DNA of 33,275 bases from Oscillospiraceae bacterium (lineage in GTDB: Bacteria > Bacillota > Clostridia > Oscillospirales > Oscillospiraceae): positions 1 through 33,275 of the forward strand of contig JAFSJE010000087.1 of the NCBI GenBank assembly GCA_017439425.1, given 5' to 3'. Of this stretch, positions 17,873 through 24,689 are shown piece after piece. The notes below the pieces were generated by a model. That model ran no database searches. It saw only the letters and a program-made list of their open reading frames with translations, and was not told where the DNA came from. The position numbers were made by a program, and so were the translations under genes. Each line of letters begins with the position of its first letter. Position 1 is the stretch's first letter.

Positions 17873-18067
17873 TCACGGGGTGCGGCGCTGCATCCCGGGC
17901 GGCAGAGCGTTCCAGATATCCTCCTTGCTCGCAAAGTGCTTATACAGCGCGCTCTTTACTATTCCGAGCGACGCCGCCAGCTCACGCACGTTCGTGCCGA
18001 AGTGCCCGTTTTGCGCGAAAAGCTCCAGCGCCCTTGCGAGTATTCTCTCCTTCGTATCCCTTGCCAT
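17873..18067 (-). pseudogene. Truncated TetR regulator (DNA-binding domain only)
   Basis: A 64-aa frame starting MARDTKERILARALELFAQN with a complete TetR-type helix-turn-helix (TNVRELAASLGIVKSALYKHF and SKEDIW). It stops right after that domain, where a TetR protein normally continues for another ~130 residues of ligand-binding and dimerisation domain. I looked in the other frames downstream and saw no continuation, so the loss looks like a deletion and not a simple frameshift. The start has GGAGG at proper spacing and the promoter-operator is intact (18087-18131), so the short product may still be made. A genuine mini-regulator is possible but less likely. Confidence 0.7.
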
Positions 18068-18086
18068 AATTACCTCCAAAGATAAA

Positions 18087-18131
18087 GTGACCACCCGTTC
18101 ACGTTATAGTGAACGCATGGTCACTTGTCAA
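18087..18131 (-). promoter_or_regulatory. TetR promoter with overlapping 16-bp inverted-repeat operator
   Basis: Arms GTGACCACCCGTTCAC (18087-18102) and GTGAACGCATGGTCAC (18109-18124) are complementary at 14 of 16 positions around GTTATA. On the minus strand TTGACA (18131-18126), a 17-bp spacer and TATAAC (18108-18103) form a near-consensus promoter whose -10 is the centre of the palindrome. Binding there would block transcription, so this is a textbook autoregulatory site. Confidence 0.82.
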
Positions 18132-18170
18132 TAGCATCTCTCCGGCGGGAGAGGTGCGGATCCTGTGCTT

Positions 18171-21041
18171 TTACTTCGACTTTTTATACTTTCTGAAGAT
18201 GAGATACGCTCCGCCGAGGATGAGGATTCCGGCGATAACGTCAACGGTTATGAGCGTCACCTTCCACGGCTCCATGCCGGTGGAGTAGTGCTCGGAGTCG
18301 TATGCCCAGCTGTTTACCGTGGTATAGAGGATGTTATGGGTCGCCTCACGCATATACTTTACGTTTGAAGCCGCGGTCTTGTCGGTGACCTGGTTGGGGC
18401 CGCCCGCAAAGGTTGAGAGCATTGCGTCAACGCCGTTTGCAAGAGCCTCGTCCGCGTTCATGAAGCCGTGGCCGTTATTGCGGAAGAAGTCGGAGACGAT
18501 GAAGCCGCGGAAGCCCCACTCGTCGCGGAGAATGGTCTTGTTAAGCGCGCTGCACTCGCCGACCCAGATATTGCCGATATATGCCCAGGACTCCATAACT
18601 CCGGTTGCGCCGCCGACCTTGACCGCGATCTCAAAGGGCTTGAGATATATCTCGCGCATGCTCTGCTCGGTCGCCCAGGCGCAGACCATCTTGCCGTTGC
18701 AGTCGTACATGGCGAAGTGCTTGATGGTGGAATAGACACCCTCGGTAAGCGCGCCGGCGACAGCGTCGGCTGCCATATATCCGGCGAGAACGCCGTCCTC
18801 GGAGAAGTACTCATAGTTGCGGGCGGTAAAGGCTGAGCGGTGGGTGTTCATAGCGGGAGCGTACCAGCCGGTGGAGCCGAGCTCCTTTGCCATAGCGCCC
18901 ATGATCCTGCCCCATTCGTTTGCAAGCTCGTGGCTCCATGTGCAGGTGATGACCACCTCGATGGGGTAGCCGATGGAGCCGCCGCCGGTGAAGTTGTTGT
19001 TGATTGCGGCAGGGCCGTCGGAGTCGACGTTCTGCACCTTTCCGATGGACTCTATCGCCGGAGTCTGGTAGCCGGAGAGAGCTATCATATCCGCCATCTC
19101 GTCAACGGTTACCTCGTCAAGGAGCTTATCCCACATGGGATCGTCATAAGCCTTGCCGCGAAGGTCGATAAGCATAACGCCGTTCTTTGCACCGGTGGTG
19201 GGCATAGTGTCTGCGGGGTTAATATACTTTGTCGGATCATAGTTCTGATTGAGGTGATAGCCTGCGATGTATTTCTCCGCCATGTTGAGGTCAGAGGGTA
19301 CTGCTGTCGCGGCTGCGAGGTTAGCAAATCCGCCCTTGCGGCTGAGGTACTCAACATCGCCTCTCGCGTCGCCGAGAACAGCGGTGGCAGTCTTATCGTC
19401 GCTCTTTCTTCCGTTGTCGCCAGAATATGTAATGGTATTCGCAACAGTATAGACCTTGCTGTCAAGGACTCTGTGGCTGTCGGCATTTACGCTTATAACG
19501 TAATCGCCCTTTTCAAGCACATAAGCGCCGGCGCCGAGATCGTCAAAGGACGCCATATCCTCCTCGTCAAGCTTTACGGTAATGGTCTGGCTCTCGCCGG
19601 GCTTGAGAAGCCTGGTCTTATCGTAGCGGACGAGGTTTGCGCTCGCCTTTTCAATTCCTCCGTCGGTGTAGGGAGGATCAAAATAGACCTCTACAACGTC
19701 CTTTCCGGCCTTGTCGCCGGTATTGGTTACGGTTACATCGAAGCTGATCTCGGTGCCGTTTACCCTGAGGTCGGACATCTTCTGGGTAAAGGTGGTGTAG
19801 CTGAGGCCGTAGCCGAAGGGGTACTGAACGGTGGCGTCGTAGTCTATAACGCCCTCCTTTGCGGCAGTCTCATAGAAGCGGTAGCCGACGTAGATGCCCT
19901 CGACGTAGTTTATAAACGAGGGAGCGTACTGAGTCGGAACGCCGGCGTTCATGCCGTCGACCGTCATATGGGTCATGTTGGCGTAGTCGTACTTCTCCGC
20001 GTTGTTGAAGTACGGAGCCTCGGACATTTTGTAAACAAAAGTATCGTTCGTTCTGCCGGAGGGGTTGACCTCTCCGTTCATGATCTCGCCGAGAGCGGCA
20101 AAGCCTACGTTGCCGGGGCCGGCTGCCCAGATAACGCCCTTGATCTCAGGATAATCCTCGCAGAAGCCGAGCTCGAAGGCGTATGCGCCGTTGTAGACGA
20201 CGACTACGTTTTCAAAGTTATTGCAGACAAGCTCCACCATAGCCTTCTCGGTGTTGTTGAGCTGGAGGTAGTGATCTCCCTCGTTCCAGTCCCTGTAATC
20301 CTCGGAGTTGTCAGTGTAGATCTCGCACTCCGCCATGTTCTGGGGAATATCGTTGTGACCCTCGCCCGCAAGGCGGGAGATAACGATGACAGCAGTATCG
20401 GAAAAGCTCTTTGCATTTGAAATAAGGCTGTCGGAGTAGTTCTTGACCGGCGGCTCGGGGAGATTCCAGTTCTGCGCCGTTATGGAAACGGCGGCGCGGT
20501 TCTCCGCAAAGCCGAGGTAGAAGTTTACAAGCTCCTCGTTGACCTCGAAGCCCGCGTTTTTAAGCGAGTCGATGAGGCTTATCTTCTCATAGAGGTCGTT
20601 GATTCCGCCGGAGCCGGCTCCGCCGTAGACGGGGTTTGTGGACGCCCAGCCGAAAAGGTTGAGCTTCTTTGTGCCGGTGAGCGGAAGTATGCCCTCGTTT
20701 TCAAGGAGAACAAAGCCCTCGCGTGCGATGTTCTTTGCGCTCTCGATTGCTTCAGCCGCAAGCGCGTCGGAAACTACCGTCGCAGTCTCAGTACCGGCGC
20801 CGCCGACAAGACTGAGAAGTGCGCTCATCGGGCCGAGGCAGATGAGATTTACGATGATGCAGAGCACCAGCAGAAATGCCATCCAGGTCTCGCCTCTGAG
20901 AAAGCTCCTGAATGCCCTGGGCTGCTTCTTAACGAGCACAGTCACCGCAATAGCTGCGGCAAGTGCGACCGCAATAGCGATAAAATAGGGAGTAAGTCCC
21001 TGAAGCACGCCTATGAGGTCTTCCATTTCAAATGTGATCAT
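18171..21041 (-). CDS. Membrane-anchored GH3 beta-glucosidase-type enzyme with permuted domain order
   Basis: A 956-aa protein with two N-terminal transmembrane helices (about 10-37 and 53-77), a catalytic region and a C-terminal helix (about 928-947) followed by RKYKKSK. The GH3 domains are in swapped order. The GH3 C-domain comes first (SAKNIAREGFVLLENEGILPL from about 100), then a fibronectin-III-like domain (about 430-520), then the TIM-barrel N-domain (about 620-900), whose nucleophile is Asp851 in GFIVSDFF. Such permuted GH3 enzymes are known from rumen Clostridia. It probably cleaves beta-glucosides or related oligosaccharides outside the cell. AGAGAGGG precedes ATG 21041. The divergent TetR gene may regulate it. 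Confidence 0.87.
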   Translation of the reverse strand: MITFEMEDLIGVLQGLTPYFIAIAVALAAAIAVTVLVKKQPRAFRSFLRGETWMAFLLVLCIIVNLICLGPMSALLSLVGGAGTETATVVSDALAAEAIESAKNIAREGFVLLENEGILPLTGTKKLNLFGWASTNPVYGGAGSGGINDLYEKISLIDSLKNAGFEVNEELVNFYLGFAENRAAVSITAQNWNLPEPPVKNYSDSLISNAKSFSDTAVIVISRLAGEGHNDIPQNMAECEIYTDNSEDYRDWNEGDHYLQLNNTEKAMVELVCNNFENVVVVYNGAYAFELGFCEDYPEIKGVIWAAGPGNVGFAALGEIMNGEVNPSGRTNDTFVYKMSEAPYFNNAEKYDYANMTHMTVDGMNAGVPTQYAPSFINYVEGIYVGYRFYETAAKEGVIDYDATVQYPFGYGLSYTTFTQKMSDLRVNGTEISFDVTVTNTGDKAGKDVVEVYFDPPYTDGGIEKASANLVRYDKTRLLKPGESQTITVKLDEEDMASFDDLGAGAYVLEKGDYVISVNADSHRVLDSKVYTVANTITYSGDNGRKSDDKTATAVLGDARGDVEYLSRKGGFANLAAATAVPSDLNMAEKYIAGYHLNQNYDPTKYINPADTMPTTGAKNGVMLIDLRGKAYDDPMWDKLLDEVTVDEMADMIALSGYQTPAIESIGKVQNVDSDGPAAINNNFTGGGSIGYPIEVVITCTWSHELANEWGRIMGAMAKELGSTGWYAPAMNTHRSAFTARNYEYFSEDGVLAGYMAADAVAGALTEGVYSTIKHFAMYDCNGKMVCAWATEQSMREIYLKPFEIAVKVGGATGVMESWAYIGNIWVGECSALNKTILRDEWGFRGFIVSDFFRNNGHGFMNADEALANGVDAMLSTFAGGPNQVTDKTAASNVKYMREATHNILYTTVNSWAYDSEHYSTGMEPWKVTLITVDVIAGILILGGAYLIFRKYKKSK

Positions 21042-21087
21042 GCTTTTTCCCTCTCTTTTTCATTTATTTGGGTTTTCCCTATGTTGA

Positions 21088-21116
21088 GAATAACGAAAAG
21101 TGAGAGAAAAATCCAA
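21088..21116 (-). promoter_or_regulatory. Possible promoter of the GH3 gene
   Basis: On the minus strand TTGGAT (21116-21111), 17-bp spacer, TTATTC (21093-21088). The -10 is weak. Confidence 0.4.
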
Positions 21117-21143
21117 TACACTTTTGGCATTTTGAAGAAAAGC

Positions 21144-21172
21144 TGGACATTTCCGTACAATCTGTCTATAAT
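21144..21172 (+). promoter_or_regulatory. Promoter of the TetR gene
   Basis: TGGACA (21144-21149), 17-bp spacer, TATAAT (21167-21172), 19 bases before the start. Confidence 0.65.
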
Positions 21173-21191
21173 GTTAATGAGGTGAATTACT

Positions 21192-21794
21192 ATGGCAGAT
21201 AAGCGGACGCAGATCACAAAGGAAGCTGTAAAAGAGGGCATGCTCGAGCTTCTCCGCTCGCAGGATTTTAACTCCATTACCGTCTCCGGCCTTTGCCGCG
21301 CGGCAGGAGTCGGGCGCGCCACCTTCTATACCCACTACACCGGGCTCACCGACGTGCTCGATGAGCTTGCCGATGACGCGATCGACGCGACGAACCGCTC
21401 CAAGGCCGAGGGGCTTTCCGGCGTTATCATGCTTGCCGAGAAAATGCGCAATACCACCGACCCGGAGGCGCTTGCGCCGTATATGGAGCTTTTGCCGGTG
21501 TGTCAGCGCGTTGCGGATAATCCGAAATACCGAGTTCTTTTCACCGACCCCTTCGTTTCCGATTATATTATCATGAACATTTACCGGCGCGAGCGCGAAT
21601 ATATGCAGCCGTTTATCACAAATAAGTACAACGTCACCGCCGAGGAGGCCGATAAGGTGTTCCTCTTTGCCATAATGGGCGCTTACGCCGTCAATCGCTC
21701 AATGGGCTGGAAGAAGGACGAGGCGTGGTACAACGTGCAAAAGGTGCTGCTGACCTTCCTCGAGGGTGGCTACGACGCTCTGAAAAAGCTGTAA
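21192..21794 (+). CDS. TetR/AcrR family transcriptional regulator
   Basis: A 200-aa full-length TetR-type protein. The N-terminal helix-turn-helix is clear (ITVSGLCRAAGVGRATFYTHY, residues about 27-47) and a helical C-terminal domain follows. It resembles the branch whose C-terminal domain (TetR_C type, with FAIMGAYAVNRSMGW) is common in Firmicutes. ATG 21192 has GAGGTG about ten bases ahead. It is divergent from the GH3 gene with 150 bases between starts, so control of that gene is a reasonable guess. The last codons and stop (AAGCTGTAA) begin a stretch that also follows the integrase gene at 29547, so its 3' end may have been rebuilt by recombination. Confidence 0.85.
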   Translation: MADKRTQITKEAVKEGMLELLRSQDFNSITVSGLCRAAGVGRATFYTHYTGLTDVLDELADDAIDATNRSKAEGLSGVIMLAEKMRNTTDPEALAPYMELLPVCQRVADNPKYRVLFTDPFVSDYIIMNIYRREREYMQPFITNKYNVTAEEADKVFLFAIMGAYAVNRSMGWKKDEAWYNVQKVLLTFLEGGYDALKKL

Positions 21795-21830
21795 AAACTT
21801 CCGCGCCTTAGACAAGAAAACGCCTCCGGC
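21786..21830. repeat. Copy of the sequence that follows the integrase gene
   Basis: AAGCTGTAAAAACTTCCGCG and the next five bases, CCTTA, are identical here and at 29547-29571, and similarity continues through the hairpin base ACGCCTCCGGCG. Here the stem is GCCTCCGGC (21822-21830) with GCCGGAGGC (21841-21849). It reads as the relic of a second element's integrase-side end. Confidence 0.6.
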
Positions 21831-21935
21831 GGACTTCCCTGCCGGAGGCAAAAAATTATGGAGCTTTTGAAAAAACTCTCCTCTTGAATACGGTTTTATG
21901 CTCTTTCGTCCGTCTGCCCGTTTCCTCTATCCGTT

Positions 21936-22079
21936 CCCGTGTGGGTCAGCGTGTGGGTCAGCAAAAAACCGGTCTAACTTTTTGAACCAGAATATAGCAA
22001 AAATTCCGGAAATCTTGCGATTTCCGGAACTTTCTGGAGCTGCTACCCAGATTCGAACTGGGGACCTCATCCTTACCAA
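21936..22079. repeat. Left copy of a ~145-bp direct repeat ending in tRNA-Thr sequence
   Basis: About 96% identical by eye to 30283-30427. It contains two GTGTGGGTC motifs (21939, 21951), a hairpin TTCCGGAAATC/GATTTCCGGAA (22004-22028) that would be the terminator of a minus-strand tRNA, and the tRNA 3' half at its right end. Identity to the other copy stops abruptly at 22079. Confidence 0.85.
22035..22079 (-). other. tRNA-Thr(GGT) 3'-half, attachment-site copy
   Basis: Minus strand reads from anticodon-loop position 32 (TTGGTAA, anticodon GGT) through anticodon stem, variable loop, T-arm (CCCAG-TTCGAAT-CTGGG), acceptor strand TAGCAGC, T and CCA. No D-arm or 5' acceptor strand is present upstream, so it is a fragment and not a working tRNA. 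The match to bacterial tRNA-Thr(GGU) is from memory of that sequence. Confidence 0.82.
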
Positions 22080-22405
22080 CCGCTCTTGAGGATGAATTCC
22101 AGTGGATTTGTGCCGTTTCCGGTGCTTTTTGTTCCGGAAAAGTTCGGATTTTCATACTTTTCATTCCGCCTGTTCCGCCGCAGTTTTTCCGCTGGTGGGT
22201 CTGTGTGTGGGTCAGAGGGGCAGTTCGCCGTTTTACGGACCGGGTTGACCCTTTTAAATTTCAGCGCTCGCTCCGGTGTTGTCTCCGGGCAGTCCTCGTC
22301 AAAGGTTATTGGCATATTCCTTGCCCTCTCAAGCTCCCTGAGCTCCTCGGCTGTAAACTGAAGGTCACGCCTTGTCTCGCTATTCATTTCAGTTAAATTT
22401 ACCAT
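22073..22405 (-). CDS. BrnA-like antitoxin, partner of the BrnT toxin
   Basis: A 110-aa protein whose N-terminal half (MVNLTEMNSETRRDLQFTAE and the PITFDEDCPETTPERALKFKR segment) resembles BrnA-type antitoxins encoded beside BrnT toxins in Clostridia. Its ATG (22405) lies inside the end of the toxin gene, a 17-base overlap; AAAGGGG is the ribosome binding site. The last ~45 residues are basic and low-complexity, look unlike an antitoxin, and are encoded by sequence with the GTGGGTC repeats and the element edge; the stop falls just inside the attachment copy. The C-terminus may have been reshaped by integration. Family call moderate, pairing strong. Confidence 0.62.
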   Translation of the reverse strand: MVNLTEMNSETRRDLQFTAEELRELERARNMPITFDEDCPETTPERALKFKRVNPVRKTANCPSDPHTDPPAEKLRRNRRNEKYENPNFSGTKSTGNGTNPLEFILKSGW

Positions 22406-22784
22406 AATAGATACCCCTTTCAAAGCTCGTCGCAAGCCTCGCTGAAATCAGCCTTGTCACTTCTATTTCTCTGCCGTTTTCCTCTAACGCAACTCGCTCG
22501 GTGTAAACAACAAACAGAATATCGTTTACAACTTTGCCGCTACTATGAAGGTTACCAATGATGGTCAGATTTCCCGAGGAGGTGTCGCCTATCGTGTCAT
22601 AGCGGTCTTCCTCGTTGCTATGCTCCTCATCGTACATTTCAATGCGGTCATAATCAAAGAATACACGCGCGGCGTTCCGAAAGGATATGCCGTGCTTTTC
22701 TATATTCTTCCTGTTTTTCTCCTCGTCATACTCAAATTCCATGCCTCCGAGAGTAAATCTGACAAGGCGTTCAGAGAAAGTCAT
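22389..22784 (-). CDS. brnT: BrnT family toxin
   Basis: A 131-aa protein with the BrnT core: FEYDEEKNRKNIEKHGISF near the N-terminus, ARVFFDYDR, and the C-terminal RLISARLATSFERGIYY, whose Arg/Tyr residues belong to the RelE-like ribonuclease fold. BrnT toxins cleave RNA and are neutralised by a BrnA antitoxin encoded just downstream, as here. The start at 22784 (MTFSERL) is chosen because an in-frame ATG at 22811 lies almost on the -10 box at 22814. A third choice, MEFEYD at 22742, has GGAGG only one base away. Toxin first, antitoxin second, overlapping frames: the standard BrnT/BrnA layout. Confidence 0.85.
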   Translation of the reverse strand: MTFSERLVRFTLGGMEFEYDEEKNRKNIEKHGISFRNAARVFFDYDRIEMYDEEHSNEEDRYDTIGDTSSGNLTIIGNLHSSGKVVNDILFVVYTERVALEENGREIEVTRLISARLATSFERGIYYGKFN

Positions 22785-22813
22785 ACCTATCGTCACCCGC
22801 TCTTTCCCCATTT

Positions 22814-22822
22814 ATTATAGCA
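22814..22822 (-). promoter_or_regulatory. Extended -10 promoter of the brnT operon
   Basis: Minus-strand TGCTATAAT, an extended -10 without a good -35. It forces the brnT start to lie downstream of 22811. Confidence 0.6.
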
Positions 22823-22845
22823 TATGTTTCCCTCAAATAAAAGCC

Positions 22846-22911
22846 CTATTTTGTATGCAATAATTTCCACGCCTGTAACGTTGATACCTGGTAAACTCGT
22901 TTCTCGCTCAT
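22846..22911 (-). pseudogene. 21-codon ORF, possible remnant of an acetolactate decarboxylase start
   Basis: ATG 22911 has AGGAGG nine bases upstream and encodes MSEKRVYQVSTLQA plus seven residues before a TAG. The segment VYQVSTLQA resembles the N-terminus of alpha-acetolactate decarboxylases (YQVSTM/LxAL), which run to over 230 residues. No continuation is visible because the brnT promoter follows at once. It is either a gene stump left by recombination or a small peptide; similarity is from memory and short. Confidence 0.35.
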
Positions 22912-22975
22912 AAGCATTTCCCTCCTAAGGAACGATCCGTCCATCCTTTGTAATCTTCATATAATGGTCTAAAGG

Positions 22976-24484
22976 TCATTGCCGTCCCCTGTACTCAACG
23001 CAGACCATCGTCAGGTCGTCAAACTGAGGCGCGGCGCCCACAAATTCGTCTACCGACGCACGAACAGTTCTGAGAATCTCTTTCGGCGTTGCTTCCGGCT
23101 TGCTGTTGAGCGCGTCGAGCATTCTGTCCGTACCGAACAGCTCCGTATTTGCGCTGGTCGCCTCGGGTACGACGTCGGTGTAGACAAAAATCTTGTCGCC
23201 TTTCTCAAGCTGGAGCTCATAGTCACTGTACCTTGCGCCCTCCATGCCGCCGAGCACGAAGCCGTGCTTGTCCTTATACAGCTCGAATTTTCCGTCATGA
23301 TAAATTGCGGGGTATTCATGTCCCGCGCTTGCGCAGGTCATCTTGCCTGTCGAAAGCTCCAGGATGCCGATCCACGTCGTTACGAACATCTCCATCTTGT
23401 TCTGTGCGCAAAGCGCGTCGTTCGCCTTTTTCAGGACCTCCGCCGCGCCGATTCCGAGCATGGCGAAGTTCTGGACCACCGTCTTGGAGATCATCATGAA
23501 AAGCGCAGCCGGTACGCCTTTTCCGCTTACGTCCGCGATGACGACGCCGAGGTGATCGTCGTCGATTATAAAGAAATCGTAAAAATCGCCGCCGACCTCC
23601 TTTGCGGGGTCCATGCTGGCGTACAGATTGAACTCCTCCCGATTCGGAAACGCCGGGAAAATCGAAGGGAGCATACTTGCCTGAATCTCCGTAGCCATGT
23701 TGAGCTCGATCTGCGTGGCCGCCAGCTTGCTACTCTTGTCGTTGAAGATGATGCAGTACATAATAATGAGAGACACTAGGATCATACCGTATTGGGATGC
23801 GTTGCCAAACGTCCCCCCTACCATAATGTAATTGATAAGCGGCAGGCAGATAAACGTGAGACCGGCCAGCTTCTGGCTGCGCGGGCTGTAGCTCCGGATA
23901 ATCAGGATTGCCGTAACGACCGAGACCACGACAAGGTAGACATCCTCCGCCGCGGAAGCCCCCGTCGCCTGATAGATCCCGTTCGCATCCACCAGAAACG
24001 TCGTCGGATAGAAAATGTTGGATAAGATGACCAGATTTTCCAGCACCAGCAGAACCGGGATGCCTTTGTCCGCCCAGTGCGCAAGCTTCCCCTTGAAATT
24101 GAGCGTTCTGCTCATGTATTGGTAGAAGAAATAGATCATTGCGAGGTCAAACAGCTTGCTGAGCATGACGAATACGAAGATGAGCGTTCTCTGCTCCGGC
24201 ACGCCGATTGTGTAATAAAGGAGAAAATTCGCTACGAAGCTTGCGCTGACAAACACGTTCAGGGTCCTAAATGCCTTTGCTCCGTCTCCCTCCTGCTTCC
24301 GGCAGCCAAAATACAGCGCCGCGGAGACCATCGCTCCCAGAGAATCCATGCCGCAGTCGTACAGAAACGTCTGCATCCTCTCATACGCCTGTTGATCGAG
24401 GTAAGCCACATAGGTCATTCCAACCGCAAACAGCGCGGATGCAATGGTAAAAATCAGTCCGATCACTATGCTGTGTTTTTTCAC
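22976..24484 (-). CDS. Membrane PP2C-type (SpoIIE/RsbU) serine phosphatase
   Basis: A 502-aa protein with about seven to eight hydrophobic helices (residues 5-250), a short linker helix (ATEIQASMLPSIFP) and a PP2C domain (about 270-502). Metal-site motifs are VGGDFYDFF, IADVSGKGVPAALFMM and the C-terminal FDDLTMV. The usual YTDGVTEA motif reads YTDVVPEA: the metal-ligand Asp is kept but the next Gly is Val, so activity may be altered. Such proteins dephosphorylate anti-anti-sigma factors; no STAS or anti-sigma partner is encoded nearby. The start is GTG at 24484 with a weak site, so it is less certain than the product. It sits between the attachment copies. Confidence 0.85.
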   Translation of the reverse strand: MKKHSIVIGLIFTIASALFAVGMTYVAYLDQQAYERMQTFLYDCGMDSLGAMVSAALYFGCRKQEGDGAKAFRTLNVFVSASFVANFLLYYTIGVPEQRTLIFVFVMLSKLFDLAMIYFFYQYMSRTLNFKGKLAHWADKGIPVLLVLENLVILSNIFYPTTFLVDANGIYQATGASAAEDVYLVVVSVVTAILIIRSYSPRSQKLAGLTFICLPLINYIMVGGTFGNASQYGMILVSLIIMYCIIFNDKSSKLAATQIELNMATEIQASMLPSIFPAFPNREEFNLYASMDPAKEVGGDFYDFFIIDDDHLGVVIADVSGKGVPAALFMMISKTVVQNFAMLGIGAAEVLKKANDALCAQNKMEMFVTTWIGILELSTGKMTCASAGHEYPAIYHDGKFELYKDKHGFVLGGMEGARYSDYELQLEKGDKIFVYTDVVPEATSANTELFGTDRMLDALNSKPEATPKEILRTVRASVDEFVGAAPQFDDLTMVCVEYRGRQ

Positions 24485-24689
24485 CTTCTGAATCTTTAAC
24501 TTTCACCCCTGTCAGTTTTGCAGGAAACAGGTCGAGCTTCAGCAGCTCGCAGATCAACCTTCAATGTCTTTGTATGCGCCTATGAAGACAACATTATATC
24601 AAAATTTAATGGTTTCGTTCCATCGCGGTTAAGGGGGGGTTCCAGAATGTCAAACCCTTTTTCAGAAAAAGTCGATAATCTCCTCTGCT

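Noticed and set aside
18840-20420. Long plus-strand open frame (526 codons) opposite the GH3 gene
   Set aside because: It is antisense to a clear GH3 enzyme, has no domain, and arises from the GC-rich codon bias of the real gene. The same holds for long antisense frames opposite GH2 (2584-3546), GPH (3777-4868), ackA (7568-9139) and glnS (10957-11694, 11731-12612).
22035-22110. Complete tRNA gene
   Set aside because: Only the part from the anticodon loop to CCA is present; D-arm and 5' acceptor strand are absent at both copies.
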